Source: Dechloromonas hortensis (GTDB lineage Bacteria > Pseudomonadota > Gammaproteobacteria > Burkholderiales > Rhodocyclaceae). Taken from it: a stretch of DNA of 64,000 bases. Below the pieces are notes generated by a model, which did no database searches, had not been told where the DNA came from, and saw nothing but the letters and a program-made list of their open reading frames with translations. The stretch is from positions 122,561 to 186,560 of the forward strand of contig NZ_SSSQ01000008.1 of assembly GCF_009469765.1 (NCBI RefSeq). Direction: 5' to 3'. The translations under genes and the position numbers were made by a program. Of the stretch, positions 55,893-64,000 are shown in pieces (positions within the stretch are counted from its first letter, which is position 1; every line of letters starts with the position of its first letter).

Positions 55893-56905
55893 TCCTGCTC
55901 GCGCTGGCGCTGCTCGCCGCTTGCGGTCGCACGCCCTTGCAGGAACAACAGGCCTACGTTTTCGGCACCCGGGTCGAAGTATTGGTCGTCAGCGCCGAAC
56001 CGGAACAGGGCCGGCAGGCAATTGCCGCCGTGCTGCGCGAATTCGACCGCCTGCACCGCGCCTACCACGCCTGGCAGACCTCCGAACTGACCGCCCTCAA
56101 CGATGCCATCGCGGCCGGTAAGCCGCTCAGCGTGACGCCTGAACTGGCGGCGCTGGTCGGTGAGGCGCAAGCCCTCAGCGCGCAGGGCAATTACCTGTTC
56201 GACCCGGGCATCGGTCAGCTGATCAAGCTCTGGGGTTTCCAGGCCGACGAGTTCAAGGCCGAACTGCCCCCGGCGGCGGCGATCAAGGACTGGCTGGCGA
56301 AAAAGCCGTCGATTGCCGACATCGTCATCGACGGCAACCGGATCAGCAGTCGCAACCGCCAGGTCGCCCTCGACTTCGGCGGTTACCTGAAAGGCGTCGC
56401 CCTCGACCGTGCCGCCGCCATCCTACGCGCCCAGGGCATCAACAACGCGCTGATCAATATCGGCGGCAACGTCATGGCACTCGGTAGCAAGGAAGGCAAG
56501 AAATGGCGGGTCGGCATCCAGCACCCACGCCAGCCCGGCCCGATGGCCACCGTCGCCCTCGACGACGGTGAGGCGATCGGCACCTCCGGCGACTACCAGC
56601 GCTTCTTCGAAGTCGATGGCCAGCGCTATGCCCACCTGCTCGACCCACGCACCGGCTACCCGGCCGACCAGACGCAGGCGGTCACCGTGCTCATTCCGGC
56701 CGGACCGAAAGCCGGCACGCTGTCCGACGCCAGTTCGAAGCCGATTTTCATCGCCGGCCCGGACGGCTGGCGGGAGATGGCGAAGCAACTCGAAATTGGC
56801 CTCGTTTTGCGGGTCGACCGCAGCGATCGGATTTTTGTCACCGAAGCGCTGCGCCAACGCCTTGAATTCATCGGCCAGGCGCCGGCGCTGACTACAATTC
56901 CCTAA
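55877..56905 (+). CDS. apbE: FAD:protein FMN transferase ApbE
   Basis: The 342-residue lipoprotein has the lipobox LLAAC (Cys16) and is a flavin transferase of the ApbE family. Signatures include LDFGGYLKGVALDRAAAIL, INIGGNVMALGSKEGKKW and SGDYQRFFEVDGQRYAHLL. It covalently attaches FMN to Thr residues of Rnf/Nqr-type subunits in the periplasm. No such substrate operon is in the window. Overlap with gshB suggests co-transcription. Confidence 0.93.
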   Translation: MRHCLILLALALLAACGRTPLQEQQAYVFGTRVEVLVVSAEPEQGRQAIAAVLREFDRLHRAYHAWQTSELTALNDAIAAGKPLSVTPELAALVGEAQALSAQGNYLFDPGIGQLIKLWGFQADEFKAELPPAAAIKDWLAKKPSIADIVIDGNRISSRNRQVALDFGGYLKGVALDRAAAILRAQGINNALINIGGNVMALGSKEGKKWRVGIQHPRQPGPMATVALDDGEAIGTSGDYQRFFEVDGQRYAHLLDPRTGYPADQTQAVTVLIPAGPKAGTLSDASSKPIFIAGPDGWREMAKQLEIGLVLRVDRSDRIFVTEALRQRLEFIGQAPALTTIP

Positions 56906-57029
56906 AACAGCCACGGTCTAGCGCCGGGCAGCGCCAAATCATCCCCCCAAGCAGCAGTTTTATGGCATAAACGACCAGTATCACTGAAGCGGCAAGCGAT
57001 AGCCGTTGGCAAACGATTAGGGGGAGTCA

Positions 57030-60000
57030 ATGTTCCGCGGCATTTCCTTGCGCAAATCCGGGTTTGCGAACAGTCTGGTCCTGCGGATCGGGCTGCTGAT
57101 CCTCTTTTCCCTGGGCGCTTTCGCCCTGGCCCAGTACTACTTGGTCGGCCAACCGACGGTTTCCCGATTGGCCGATAGCCAGATGCGACTGGCCGCCGAA
57201 CGGGTCGAAGCCCGTTTCATCCGCCTCCAGCAAACCGTCGAATCGACGCTGCGGGCCAGCCAGAACTGGGGCATGAACGGCGGCCTCGATCATTCCCAGC
57301 TACTGCGCTTCAACGAGTTCTTCTTCCCGATTCTGAGCAATCACGATGAAATGCTCACCATCATCCTGGCCCACGAATCGGGCCGCGAACTGTCGCTGCG
57401 CCTCGACGAAAACGGCAACTGGCTGAACCGGATCAGCAACCCGGCGGAATGGGGTGACCAGACCTACTGGATCACCTGGAATGCGCACCGGGAAATCGCC
57501 AAGGTTGAGATGCGCCGGCGCGACTACGATGCCCGCCAGCGTCCCTGGTTTACCGGGGCGATGAGCCTGACCACCAGTCATGCGGTGCACTGGACCGCAC
57601 CCTACATTTTCTTCACCTCGCAGGCCCCAGGCGTCACCGCCTCGATGCGCTGGCGGGCCGCCGACGGCTCGACCTACATCATCGCCCACGATGTGCTGCT
57701 CGCCGACATCGCCGCCTACACCACCCAGATGTCACTGAGCGCCCATGGCAAGGCCGCCCTGCTGCTCAAGGACGGCCGACTGATCGCGCCGCCGCTCGAT
57801 CCGCGTTTCAAGGATGCCCAGTCGGTTTCCCGGGCCCTGATGAAAACCCCGGCCGAACTGGACATCCCGGAGCTCGATGCCGGCTTTCAGCTCTGGCAAA
57901 GTAATCCGAACCCCGGCGAAGTCCTGCCTGCCTTCGAAAGGCCCGACGGCCGCTGGCGATCCCTGTTCCGGCCGGTCGAAGGCGATGCGACCGGCATCCT
58001 GCTCGGCGTCGTCGCACCGGAACGCGATTTCGTCCCGATTTCGCAGCAGGACGTCCTGCTCCTCGGGCTGATCACCCTCGCCGCGCTCGCCCTCGGCATG
58101 GCGGTAGCGATCCGCGTTTCACGACATTTCGGTGCCCCGCTGAAGGAACTGGCCAGCCAGGCGGAACGGATCGGCCATCTGCAACTCAGCGAGCCGGTAA
58201 CGACCAGCGCCCCCTGGCAGGAGGTCAAGCAACTGGCCACCTCGCTCGACGACATGCGCCAGCAATTGCTGGAGTCGCAAAACATGCTGCAGGAGATCAA
58301 CAGCGATCTCGAACAATCGGTCGCCCGGCGGACGCACGCCCTGCACCAGAGCCAGGAAGCCCTGCAAAAACGCGAGGCCTTTTTCAGGGCCATTTTCGAC
58401 AACGCCGCGGTCGGCATCCTCAGTCTCGACCCGGACAAGAAACCGACGCTGATCAATCGCGCCTTTGCCGCCTTTGTCGGCCATCCGCTCGACCGGCTGC
58501 TCGACCCGGCCGCGCCGCAACTGCTGGCACCGGCCGAGCGCCAGCGTCTCGATGACGCGCTGGCCGCCATGGCCGAAGGCCAGCTCGACAACTTGCGCAG
58601 CGAATTCGAGTTTCTCGGCGCCGGCGGGGAAACGCACTGGGGCGACGTCCAGATGACCGCCGTGCGCAATGACAGCGGCCAACTCGATTCGCTGCTCGTC
58701 ACCGTCCTCGACATTACCGACCGCCGCCAAATCGAGGCCGAACTGATCCGCCAGTTCGCCTTCCTGCAAGCCCTGCTCGACACCATTCCCAACCCCATTT
58801 TCTACAAGGGGCCGCACACCCGTTTCCTCGGCTGCAATCGCGCTTATGAGCGCTTTTTCGGCGTTGACCGCAGCGATTTCGTCGGCAAGCGGGTGCTCGA
58901 TCTCGACTATCTGCCGGAAGAGGCCCGCCGCACCTACCAGGCCGAAGACGAAGCCATCATCGCCGAATGCGGCCGCATCTCGCGCGAAGTCGCGCTGCAG
59001 GCGGCGGACGGCAGCCTGCACGACACCCTGTACTCGGTCACCGGTTTCCGCACGACCGAAGGCGAGCCCGGCGGCCTGATCGGCGTCATCGTCGATATCA
59101 CACCGCTGAAAAATGCCGAGCGCGAGGCCGAGCGGGCCCGGGCGGTGGCCGAAGCCGCCTCGGCCGCCAAGGCGGATTTCCTGGCCAACATGAGCCACGA
59201 AATCCGGACACCGATGAACGCCATCATCGGCATGACTCATCTCGCCTTGCAGACCGAGCTAACGGCCCGCCAGAAAAACTACCTGAGCAAGGTCGATGGC
59301 GCCGCCAAGGGCTTGCTCGGCATCATCAACGATATCCTCGACCTGTCGAAGATCGACGCCGGCAAGATGCTGCTCGAACGCGCCCCGTTCCGCCTCGACG
59401 CCAGCCTGCAGCAACTGGCCGACGTCTGCCAGCTCAAGGCCCGCGAACGCGGCCTCGAACTACTTTTCGACGTTGCCCCGAATGTCCCGGACCAACTGCT
59501 CGGCGACCCGCTGCGCCTCGGCCAAGTCCTGCTCAATCTGGTCGGCAATGCGCTGAAATTCACCGAACAGGGCGAGGTCACGGTCAGCATCAAGCCGCTC
59601 GCCGAAACGGCCGACGAGATCAAGCTGTGTTTCGAGGTCACCGATACCGGCATCGGCATGAGCGAAGCGCAGCAGCAACAGGTCTTCGCCGCTTTCAGCC
59701 AGGCCGACAGTTCGACCACCCGGCGCTATGGCGGCACCGGCCTCGGCCTGTCGATCTGCAAACGGATCATCGAATTGATGGATGGCGAAATCGGCGTCAA
59801 CAGTACGCCAGGAGTCGGCAGCTGCTTCCACTTCACCGCCCGCTTCGGCCGCGTCGCCGAGGCGGCCGAAGCCCCCCGCCACCTCGGCCTGCCCGACCAC
59901 CTGCCAACCCTGATCGTCGATGACAGCGCCGGCGCCCGCGAAATTTTCCGCCACATGCTGCAAAGCATCGGCCTCGACTGCCGGACAGTCGACAGCGGCC

Positions 60001-61355
60001 CGGCGGCGCTCAGCGAGATGCAGCGGGCAGTCGAGCACGGCGAACCCTATGGCCTGCTCGTCATCGACTGGCAAATGCCCGGCATGGACGGCATCGAAAC
60101 CCTGCGCCAGTTGCATCGAGCCGGCCTGATCGGCCCTGGTCAGAAAGTCCTGATGACGACAGCCTACGACCACGAGGAACTCGCCAACAGTCTCGGCGAG
60201 CTAGCGGTCGGCAGCATCCTGGCCAAGCCGGCAACCCCCTCCTCGCTGTTTGATAGCGTCATCGAAGCCCTGCACAGCGGCACTCGCCAGCTACAGCCGA
60301 TTTTCCAGAGTCCGACGATGACCGGCATCGACTTCAGCGGACGACACCTGCTGCTGGTCGAGGACAACGATGTCAATCGCGAACTGGCCGAGGAAATGCT
60401 CACCGTCGTCGGTTTCAGGGTCGATGTTGCGGTCAACGGTCAGGAAGCGCTCAATCTGGCTCGGCAAAACCGTTATGACCTGGTCCTGATGGATTGCCAC
60501 ATGCCGGTCATGGATGGCTATGAAGCAACCCGCCTAATGCGGGCGGAAGCGCCGTTGGCCAATTTGCCAATCATCGCCATGACCGCCAACGCGCTACCCA
60601 GCGACCGCAGTCAATGCCTGGCCGTCGGCATGAACGACCATATCGCCAAGCCGATCGATGTTGCCCAGCTTTACGCCACGCTGGCCCGCTGGCTGAGCAA
60701 GGAAGGCAGAGCCAGGGCCGAGCCGGCCACCGCCGGCCAGTCAGCGCCCGCAACCGAGCTCAACGAAAGCGCCGCCCTGGCCCGTCTCGGCGGCAATCGC
60801 GAGCTCTTCCGGCGCCTGCTCCGCCGCTTCAGCGAAAACCAGCGCGACGTCATCGCCCAACTGCAGGCAGCGCAACTCGCCAACGATCCGGCCAGCATGA
60901 TTCTGCTCGCCCACACGCTGCGCGGCCTGGCCGGCAACATTGGGGCCGAGCAACTGGCCAGCATCGCCGGCCGCCTTGAAAGCTGGCTCAAGCAGCACAG
61001 CCTGAGCCAGTCGGCCGAGCGCCAGGCCCTGCTCGACGAACTGGCGCTGGCCCTCGGCCCGGTCCTTGCCCTGGCCGAACAGGCCCCGCCGACCGAGCCG
61101 GCCGCCGTCGTCGCAGTACAACCGGACAGTAATTATCAGCGCCAGGCTCTATTCCGCCTGCAACAGCTTATGGATAATGATGATGCGACGGCCGCCCGCC
61201 AGTTGGACGAAATGCAGGGCTGGTTACGGCAGCAAGTAAGCTCGGAAATGGTCGATCGGCTGTCTCGGGAAATCAGCCGCTATGACTTTGAGAATGCGCT
61301 GCAAACGCTGCACCAGATTGCCGACGAACTATCCATCGGGCTGAAGCCCGTCTAG
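57030..61355 (+). CDS. membrane hybrid sensor histidine kinase with two PAS, two REC and an Hpt domain
   Basis: The 1441-residue protein has two transmembrane segments (about 19-41 and 344-365) enclosing a large extracytoplasmic sensor domain (CHASE/Cache-like). A HAMP-like linker and two PAS domains (about 448-575 and 580-700) follow. The HisKA domain has His723 in FLANMSHEIRTPMNAII. The ATPase domain has GTGLGLSICKRI. The first receiver centres on LLVIDWQMPGMDG and the second on LVLMDCHMPVMDG. A C-terminal Hpt domain has its His near 1295 in LLAHTLRGLAGNIG. It would relay phosphate to the response regulator encoded next to it. GGGGGAGTC precedes the ATG. The ligand is unknown. Confidence 0.92.
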   Translation: MFRGISLRKSGFANSLVLRIGLLILFSLGAFALAQYYLVGQPTVSRLADSQMRLAAERVEARFIRLQQTVESTLRASQNWGMNGGLDHSQLLRFNEFFFPILSNHDEMLTIILAHESGRELSLRLDENGNWLNRISNPAEWGDQTYWITWNAHREIAKVEMRRRDYDARQRPWFTGAMSLTTSHAVHWTAPYIFFTSQAPGVTASMRWRAADGSTYIIAHDVLLADIAAYTTQMSLSAHGKAALLLKDGRLIAPPLDPRFKDAQSVSRALMKTPAELDIPELDAGFQLWQSNPNPGEVLPAFERPDGRWRSLFRPVEGDATGILLGVVAPERDFVPISQQDVLLLGLITLAALALGMAVAIRVSRHFGAPLKELASQAERIGHLQLSEPVTTSAPWQEVKQLATSLDDMRQQLLESQNMLQEINSDLEQSVARRTHALHQSQEALQKREAFFRAIFDNAAVGILSLDPDKKPTLINRAFAAFVGHPLDRLLDPAAPQLLAPAERQRLDDALAAMAEGQLDNLRSEFEFLGAGGETHWGDVQMTAVRNDSGQLDSLLVTVLDITDRRQIEAELIRQFAFLQALLDTIPNPIFYKGPHTRFLGCNRAYERFFGVDRSDFVGKRVLDLDYLPEEARRTYQAEDEAIIAECGRISREVALQAADGSLHDTLYSVTGFRTTEGEPGGLIGVIVDITPLKNAEREAERARAVAEAASAAKADFLANMSHEIRTPMNAIIGMTHLALQTELTARQKNYLSKVDGAAKGLLGIINDILDLSKIDAGKMLLERAPFRLDASLQQLADVCQLKARERGLELLFDVAPNVPDQLLGDPLRLGQVLLNLVGNALKFTEQGEVTVSIKPLAETADEIKLCFEVTDTGIGMSEAQQQQVFAAFSQADSSTTRRYGGTGLGLSICKRIIELMDGEIGVNSTPGVGSCFHFTARFGRVAEAAEAPRHLGLPDHLPTLIVDDSAGAREIFRHMLQSIGLDCRTVDSGPAALSEMQRAVEHGEPYGLLVIDWQMPGMDGIETLRQLHRAGLIGPGQKVLMTTAYDHEELANSLGELAVGSILAKPATPSSLFDSVIEALHSGTRQLQPIFQSPTMTGIDFSGRHLLLVEDNDVNRELAEEMLTVVGFRVDVAVNGQEALNLARQNRYDLVLMDCHMPVMDGYEATRLMRAEAPLANLPIIAMTANALPSDRSQCLAVGMNDHIAKPIDVAQLYATLARWLSKEGRARAEPATAGQSAPATELNESAALARLGGNRELFRRLLRRFSENQRDVIAQLQAAQLANDPASMILLAHTLRGLAGNIGAEQLASIAGRLESWLKQHSLSQSAERQALLDELALALGPVLALAEQAPPTEPAAVVAVQPDSNYQRQALFRLQQLMDNDDATAARQLDEMQGWLRQQVSSEMVDRLSREISRYDFENALQTLHQIADELSIGLKPV

Positions 61356-61368
61356 AACCGGAGTTGCC

Positions 61369-62505
61369 ATGTCCTCGCTGCTACCCAAACAAAGCATTCT
61401 CGTCGTCGATGACACACCGGAAAATATCGACCTGCTGACCGAGGTTCTGTGCGAGGACTATCGTATCCGGGTCGCCACCTCCGGCGAAAAGGCGCTGAAA
61501 ATCGTCTATTCAGACGAACCGCCCGACCTGATCCTGCTCGACATCATGATGCCCGGCCTCAGCGGCCTGGAAATCTGCCGCCGCCTGAAAGCCAATCCCG
61601 ATCGCCGACGCATACCGATCATCTTCGTCACCGCCATGAGCACCACCGAAGACGAGCAACTGGGCCTCGAACTGGGCGCCGTCGACTACATCACCAAGCC
61701 AATCAGTCCGCCCATCGTCCGCGCCCGCGTCCGCACCCACCTCGCCCTCTACGACCAGACCAGGGAACTAGAGCGCATGGTGCACCAGCGCACCCAGGAA
61801 CTGCTGACGACCCGCCAGCAGATCATCCGCCGGCTTGGTCGCGCCGCCGAATTCAAGGACAACGAAACCGGCAACCACGTGCTGCGCATGAGCCATTACG
61901 CCCGCCTGATCGCCGAAGCCCATGGTCTGGGTCCGGAATACGCCGACACCATCTTCAACACTGCACCGATGCACGATATCGGCAAGATCGGCATCCCTGA
62001 CGCCATCCTGCTCAAACCCGGCAAACTCGATGCCGATGAGTGGAAGGTCATGCACCAGCACCCGATCATGGGGGCCGAAATCATCGGCAAGCATGAAAAC
62101 GAGTTGCTCGAAACGGCACGTGTCATCGCCCTGACCCATCACGAAAAGTGGGATGGCACGGGCTATCCGCAGGGCCTCAAGGGTGAAAACATTCCGCTCG
62201 AAGGACGCATCGTCGCCATCGCCGATGTCTTCGATGCCCTCGTTTCCGTCCGCCCCTACAAGCAGGCCTTTCCCGTCGAGCACTCGCTCGGCCTGATGGA
62301 CGCCGAAAGCGGCCGCCATTTCGATCCGGCCCTGATGAAAGCCTTCAAGCTGGCCCTGCCGGAAATCCTCCGCGTCAAGGAAATCTACGCCGACGAATAC
62401 GGCGCGCTGACCGATCTGGAATTCCAGATCAAGGAAATCTACACCCACCAGAACACGCCGCCGGGCTACCCCGGCATCCTGACCAGCCCGAAGGCGGCCG
62501 AGTAG
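61369..62505 (+). CDS. response regulator with HD-GYP output (RpfG-like)
   Basis: The 378-residue protein has a receiver domain (VVDDTPEN at 12-19; phospho-acceptor Asp58 in ILLDIMMPGLSG; Lys110) and a C-terminal HD-GYP domain. The metal pair is in MHDIGKIGIPD (201-211). The GYP motif is HHEKWDGTGYP (257-267). It is a c-di-GMP phosphodiesterase controlled by phosphorylation, most likely by the hybrid kinase 13 bases upstream. Confidence 0.95.
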   Translation: MSSLLPKQSILVVDDTPENIDLLTEVLCEDYRIRVATSGEKALKIVYSDEPPDLILLDIMMPGLSGLEICRRLKANPDRRRIPIIFVTAMSTTEDEQLGLELGAVDYITKPISPPIVRARVRTHLALYDQTRELERMVHQRTQELLTTRQQIIRRLGRAAEFKDNETGNHVLRMSHYARLIAEAHGLGPEYADTIFNTAPMHDIGKIGIPDAILLKPGKLDADEWKVMHQHPIMGAEIIGKHENELLETARVIALTHHEKWDGTGYPQGLKGENIPLEGRIVAIADVFDALVSVRPYKQAFPVEHSLGLMDAESGRHFDPALMKAFKLALPEILRVKEIYADEYGALTDLEFQIKEIYTHQNTPPGYPGILTSPKAAE

Positions 62506-62557
62506 GCGGAGCATTTTTGCCGTTTCCAGCCCGTCGACCGCAGGGCTTTGTCCCTTG

Positions 62558-63382
62558 GTGAGCAGCGCTGACCTAGAACAGGCCGCCGCTTGGCTGGCCG
62601 AAGCAGATGGCCTGCTAATTACCGCCGGCGCCGGTATCGGCATCGATTCCGGACTACCCGACTTTCGCGGTCCCGGTGGCTTCTGGGCCGTCTACCCGGC
62701 ACTTGGCCAAGCCCGGATTCCCTTCGAGAGCATCGCCAACCCGGCGGCCTTCCGCAATGATCCGCGGCAGGCCTGGGGCTTCTATGGCCACCGCCTAGAA
62801 CTCTACCGGCAAACCGTACCGCACGCCGGCTTTGGACTACTGCAAGGAATGGGGCAACGGATGGCCCACGGCTGCTGGGTGTTCACCAGCAATGTCGATG
62901 GCCAATTCCAGAAGGCCGGCTTCAGCGAGCAGCGTATCTGTGAGATTCACGGCTCCATCCATCACCTGCAATGCAGCGTCGGCTGCACCGAGCGGATCTG
63001 GTCCGCTGCCGATTTTCAGCCGCGGGTCGATCACGAGCACTGCCAGCTGCTCGGCGAATTACCCCACTGCCCGCACTGTGGCCAGCTGGCCCGCCCGAAT
63101 ATCCTGATGTTTGGTGACGGGGAGTGGATAGCGCGGCGGACGATGCTGCAATACCAGCGTCTTGAACAATGGATGGCGGCGGTCGACCGGCTGGTTTGCA
63201 TCGAAATCGGCGCCGGCGGGCACATCCCGACCGTCCGTCATTTTTCCGAAAATACCGGCGGCCGACTGATCCGCATTAACCCTGCCGAGCCGGAAATCGA
63301 TCCCAGGAAACAGCAACTTGCCCTGCCACTCGGCGCGCTGGACGGCATATCCCGCCTCTACGAGGCCTGCCGGCGCGATTAA
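62558..63382 (+). CDS. Sir2-family NAD-dependent protein deacylase
   Basis: The 274-residue sirtuin has the NAD motif GAGIGIDSGLPDFRG (24-38), FTSNVDGQF, and the catalytic His131 in EIHGSIHH. The zinc cysteines are Cys139, Cys143, Cys171 and Cys174. It removes acetyl or other acyl groups from lysines using NAD. The start is either GTG 62558 (chosen) or TTG 62555; no strong ribosome site is seen. It is convergent with dtd. Confidence 0.9.
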   Translation: MSSADLEQAAAWLAEADGLLITAGAGIGIDSGLPDFRGPGGFWAVYPALGQARIPFESIANPAAFRNDPRQAWGFYGHRLELYRQTVPHAGFGLLQGMGQRMAHGCWVFTSNVDGQFQKAGFSEQRICEIHGSIHHLQCSVGCTERIWSAADFQPRVDHEHCQLLGELPHCPHCGQLARPNILMFGDGEWIARRTMLQYQRLEQWMAAVDRLVCIEIGAGGHIPTVRHFSENTGGRLIRINPAEPEIDPRKQQLALPLGALDGISRLYEACRRD

Positions 63383-63400
63383 GGAGCTTTTTTCAGCGCT

Positions 63401-63853
63401 TTACTCAGGCACCCGCGAATCGATCGTCAGGGTGACCGGGCCATCATTGACCAAGCTGACCTTCATATCGGCGCCAAAGACGCCGGTCGGCACCGGCTTG
63501 CCGAGTTCGGCCGCCAGCTTTTCGACAAAATGCTCGAACAGCGGCTGCGACACCTCACCCCGCGCCGCTCGGCTCCATGACGGCCGGTTCCCCTTGCGTA
63601 CCGAGGCATACAAGGTAAATTGCGAAACCGCCAGAATCTCGCCGCCGGCTTCCTGCACACTGCGATTCATGACGCCGTCCGCATCGCCAAACAGCCTGAG
63701 TCGCACCAGCTTACCGGCCATCCAGTCAAGATCAGCGCAATCGTCATCCGCCTCGAAACCGGCCAGCACCAGCAAGCCGGGGCCAATTTGGCCGCTGACT
63801 CGACCGTCGACTGCCACTGCCGCCTCAAGCACACGCTGAACCACGACCCGCAT
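63401..63853 (-). CDS. dtd: D-aminoacyl-tRNA deacylase
   Basis: The 150-residue enzyme clears D-amino acids and Gly-tRNAAla mischarging from tRNAs. Active-site motifs are [11 protein letters not shown] (75-85) and the Gly-cisPro motif LVNDGPVTL (134-142). The start ATG 63853 follows GGAGG with 7 bases spacing; the open frame has a GTG two codons earlier, but it is too close to the ribosome site. It is convergent with the sirtuin gene. Confidence 0.95.
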   Translation of the reverse strand: MRVVVQRVLEAAVAVDGRVSGQIGPGLLVLAGFEADDDCADLDWMAGKLVRLRLFGDADGVMNRSVQEAGGEILAVSQFTLYASVRKGNRPSWSRAARGEVSQPLFEHFVEKLAAELGKPVPTGVFGADMKVSLVNDGPVTLTIDSRVPE

Positions 63854-63883
63854 AAGCACACCTCCAGCAGTTTGGTATTTACA

Positions 63884-63923
63884 AAAGCCGAAAGCCCCGT
63901 CTGCTGTTGCAGAAGGGGCTTTT
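63884..63923 (-). terminator. intrinsic terminator of the rRNA operon
   Basis: AAAGCCCC (63891-63898) pairs with GGGGCTTT (63915-63922). Inside, TCTGC pairs with GCAGA around a TGTT loop. CGGCTTTTG follows on the minus strand. It lies about 10 bases after the 5S 3' end. On the plus strand TTTTGGG also follows, so it may act both ways for dtd/5S. Confidence 0.85.
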
Positions 63924-63932
63924 GGGAATGGG

Positions 63933-64000
63933 AGCCTGGCGGTGACCTACTTTCGCGAGCGGAAGCTCACTATCATCGGCGCTCATCTGTTTCACGGTCC
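63933..64000 (-). rRNA. rrf: 5S ribosomal RNA, 3' portion, cut by window edge
   Basis: The minus strand reads GGACCGTGAAACAGATGAGC and ends with GTAGGTCACCGCCAGGC, which matches the 3' half of betaproteobacterial 5S rRNA (conserved GCCGATGATAGTG segment). About 68 bases are inside the window; the 5' half and the 23S/16S genes lie beyond the right edge. Confidence 0.95.

Overview
The window is 64 kb of a high-GC (about 65 percent by eye) betaproteobacterial chromosome. Gene content and order best fit the Rhodocyclales (Dechloromonas/Azonexus-like). Points in favour are the conserved run rsmB-DUF4390-ntrY-ntrX-trkA-trkH, def-fmt divergent from a LysM-dprA pair, a TorF-type porin joined to glnK-amtB, the 'ferroox' type of gshA, and an SAH riboswitch in front of metH. 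The lineage call is an inference from gene families, not from a 16S sequence. The right edge cuts into a 5S rRNA on the minus strand, so an rRNA operon lies just outside. I see no integrase, transposase, prophage, CRISPR array or tRNA. This is mostly core genome with a few accessory insertions.

Layout. 0-2.2 kb: two DUF3391/HD-GYP c-di-GMP phosphodiesterase genes flank a small exported coiled-coil protein, all on the minus strand. 2.3-7.8 kb: YheS ABC-F ATPase, a degenerate hemerythrin, thrH-purU-isochorismatase hydrolase, then a convergent metallophosphoesterase. 7.8-10.9 kb: a nitrogen-control operon torF-glnK-amtB (minus strand) with a well-formed sigma-54 promoter, NtrC-like sites and a UUCG terminator. 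11-12 kb: a lower-GC stretch with an alpha carbonic anhydrase and several unexplained palindromes. 12.2-16 kb: ubiK, yifB, a Bcr/CflA exporter, a rhodanese and a BamE-like lipoprotein. 16.1-21.9 kb: SAH riboswitch plus metH, an orphan HicB-like protein, murB, and a convergent peptidoglycan amidase. 22-28 kb: cytochrome c5-like protein, cupin, a CheZ-like protein, DUF1840, methyltransferase, fructokinase, MOSC protein, MFS transporter, and a convergent EF-hand-type protein. 28-40 kb, all minus: priA, hemE, trkH, trkA, ntrX, ntrY, DUF4390, rsmB. 40-42.3 kb: a plus-strand block of S1/P1 nuclease, speD, DJ-1-like and ribbon-helix-helix genes. 42.3-44.7 kb: htpX, fmt, def. 44.8-49.5 kb: LysM, dprA, topB. 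49.6-53.4 kb: oxyR-rsuA, DUF1857, ybiT. 53.6-56.9 kb: gshA-gshB-apbE. 57-63.9 kb: a 1441-residue hybrid histidine kinase, its HD-GYP response regulator, a sirtuin, dtd and the 5S gene.

How the genes work together. Nitrogen status is tied to ammonium uptake through the sigma-54/NtrC-type promoter, GlnK and AmtB, and the NtrY/NtrX pair sits elsewhere next to K+ uptake (TrkA/TrkH). One-carbon and sulfur metabolism appear as metH under SAH control, purU, speD and the glutathione genes gshA/gshB. C-di-GMP breakdown is represented by three HD-GYP proteins. Translation and ribosome functions include def/fmt, rsmB, rsuA, dtd, YheS and YbiT. DNA maintenance includes priA, dprA, yifB and topB.

I found no obvious wholly new multi-gene system. 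The most notable observations are the riboswitch with its mutually exclusive terminator, the NtrC/sigma-54 control region, a NtrX lacking every ATPase and sigma-54 contact motif, a hemerythrin lacking two iron ligands, DnaA boxes next to priA, and a recurring GCGGTCGAC motif that also falls in short intergenic gaps.
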